Assembly: GCA_016618085.1 (NCBI GenBank)
Contig: JABLTG010000078.1
Location: 25,663 to 89,662, forward strand
Reading direction: 5' to 3'
Length of the DNA stretch: 64,000 nucleotides
DNA from: Neovahlkampfia damariscottae
Taxonomy: Eukaryota > Heterolobosea > Selenaionea > Neovahlkampfiida > Neovahlkampfiidae
Each line of letters starts with the position of its first letter. Within the stretch, counting starts at the first letter, position 1. Below the pieces are notes generated by a model that saw only the letters and a program-made list of their open reading frames with translations, was not told where the DNA came from and made no database searches. This document shows positions 63,576-64,000 of this stretch, one piece after another. The translations under genes and the position numbers were made by a program.

Positions 63576-64000
63576 TTAATCAGACCAGATATTAAAATCA
63601 AGGTTTCTTTCGGGATAGGACCGTCGCCAGCAGTACTGGCAGTTTTTGGATTTCCAATAAAATTTTGTATTATCGAAATATATTCTTGCTCTATTATAAT
63701 CTCTTGGAAGAGAAAAATTACAATATTTACAATTGAAATAATCTTTTTTTCCAAGTTTCCAATCTATTTTTCCACATGATCCACATGTACAACTAGTATA
63801 ATGTTCTGAAACTTCATGTACTTGAACAGAATCTTTTTGAGCAAGATGTTTTAGTGTTTGACGAAATTGAAAATGAGACCAATGAAGCATTTTTCTCACT
63901 GTTGTACTATGAATTTTTCTTTCCCATTTTTTAATCATTCCTTTGACTGGAAATTTTGAAATCAAAATTTCATCATTATTTTCACAAAGATCTTTGGAAA
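63576..64000 (-). CDS. Fanzor (eukaryotic TnpB homologue) RNA-guided nuclease, C-terminal part, 5' end off window
   Basis: The frame is open to the window edge and ends at TGA 63576-63578; about 141 residues visible. ISKFPVKGMIKKWERKIHST and TVRKMLHWSHFQFRQTL match the helical bridge of Fanzor. VHEVSEHYTSCTCGSCG supplies the RuvC-II Glu and the first CxxC of the zinc ribbon; CKYC is the second CxxC. RDYNRARI gives the RuvC-III Asp. The usual DRD is PRD, keeping the catalytic Asp. The last 25 residues read through a GC-rich stretch that may belong to the guide RNA. Fanzors are RNA-guided DNA nucleases carried by transposable elements and giant viruses. Only the C-terminus can be judged here, so activity is unknown. 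Confidence 0.82.
   Translation of the reverse strand, partial: SKDLCENNDEILISKFPVKGMIKKWERKIHSTTVRKMLHWSHFQFRQTLKHLAQKDSVQVHEVSEHYTSCTCGSCGKIDWKLGKKDYFNCKYCNFSLPRDYNRARIYFDNTKFYWKSKNCQYCWRRSYPERNLDFNIWSD
63601..63655 (-). ncRNA. Candidate 3' part of a Fanzor guide RNA (omega-RNA-like hairpin)
   Basis: A GC-rich island in very AT-rich DNA overlaps the 3' end of the Fanzor frame. GCCAG at 63626-63630 can pair with CTGGC at 63636-63640 around a 5-nt loop. TnpB/Fanzor guide RNAs are known to be encoded at, and overlap, the 3' end of the nuclease gene. The boundary and the guide start are not determined. Confidence 0.4.

Overview
The window is nuclear DNA of an AT-rich, gene-dense microbial eukaryote. 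Three things show this: 23 of the genes carry spliceosomal GT-AG introns (56 modelled, all 25-48 nt); the proteins are eukaryote-specific (Arp2, Ubc9, TAF4, Spt20, Aurora, PAK, epsin, G-gamma, RGS); and the tRNA genes have eukaryotic-type arms. TAA, TAG and TGA all serve as stops, so the code is standard. A COX6A-like protein and an oxygen-dependent fatty-acid desaturase argue for an aerobic lineage. A free-living amoeboid protist fits, but the species cannot be named from this sequence.

Layout. 1-9500: the 3' part of a WDR81-type kinase-like/BEACH/WD40 gene, a RING-TerD protein whose closest recognisable relatives are bacterial, a decayed SET methyltransferase, and an Aurora kinase. 9568-16900 is accessory DNA: a tRNA-Val, a virophage/Polinton-like remnant (two integrase-like genes plus a GIY-YIG nuclease), a broken Crinkler-like NTPase/nuclease gene, and pieces of LTR retroelement in both orientations. 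16967-33000 returns to host genes: RING-YEATS fusion, tRNA-Met, G-gamma, CDK, tRNA-Val, RGS-START, two tandem PAK-like kinases, R2R3-Myb, COX6A-like, macrodomain, desaturase, HSDL2-like reductase and epsin, ending in a 19-bp-period degenerate repeat. 33233-63290: a tandem AAA ATPase, TM6SF, Spt20, a secreted protein, VID27, an extracellular RCC1 protein, SPEC3/Stum, a copper ATPase, an SLC35-like carrier, a RanBPM-like CTLH subunit, a DHHC acyltransferase, TAF4, an EGF membrane protein, Ubc9, Arp2, a nucleotidyltransferase/F-box/nucleotidyltransferase fusion, and two tandem RGS genes. The right edge cuts a Fanzor (eukaryotic TnpB) gene whose 3' end holds a GC-rich hairpin.

Themes. Heterotrimeric-G/Rho/actin signalling recurs (G-gamma, three RGS genes, two PAKs, Arp2, epsin), as do ubiquitin/SUMO factors (two RING fusions, an F-box fusion, Ubc9, a CTLH subunit) and SAGA/TFIID subunits (Spt20, TAF4). 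Almost every gene has a CCAAT (or ATTGG) within about 10-50 nt of its start codon, which suggests a dominant core-promoter element and very short 5' UTRs. Gene models were assembled by hand from splice signals and reading-frame continuity. No database search was run; family names rest on recognised motifs.
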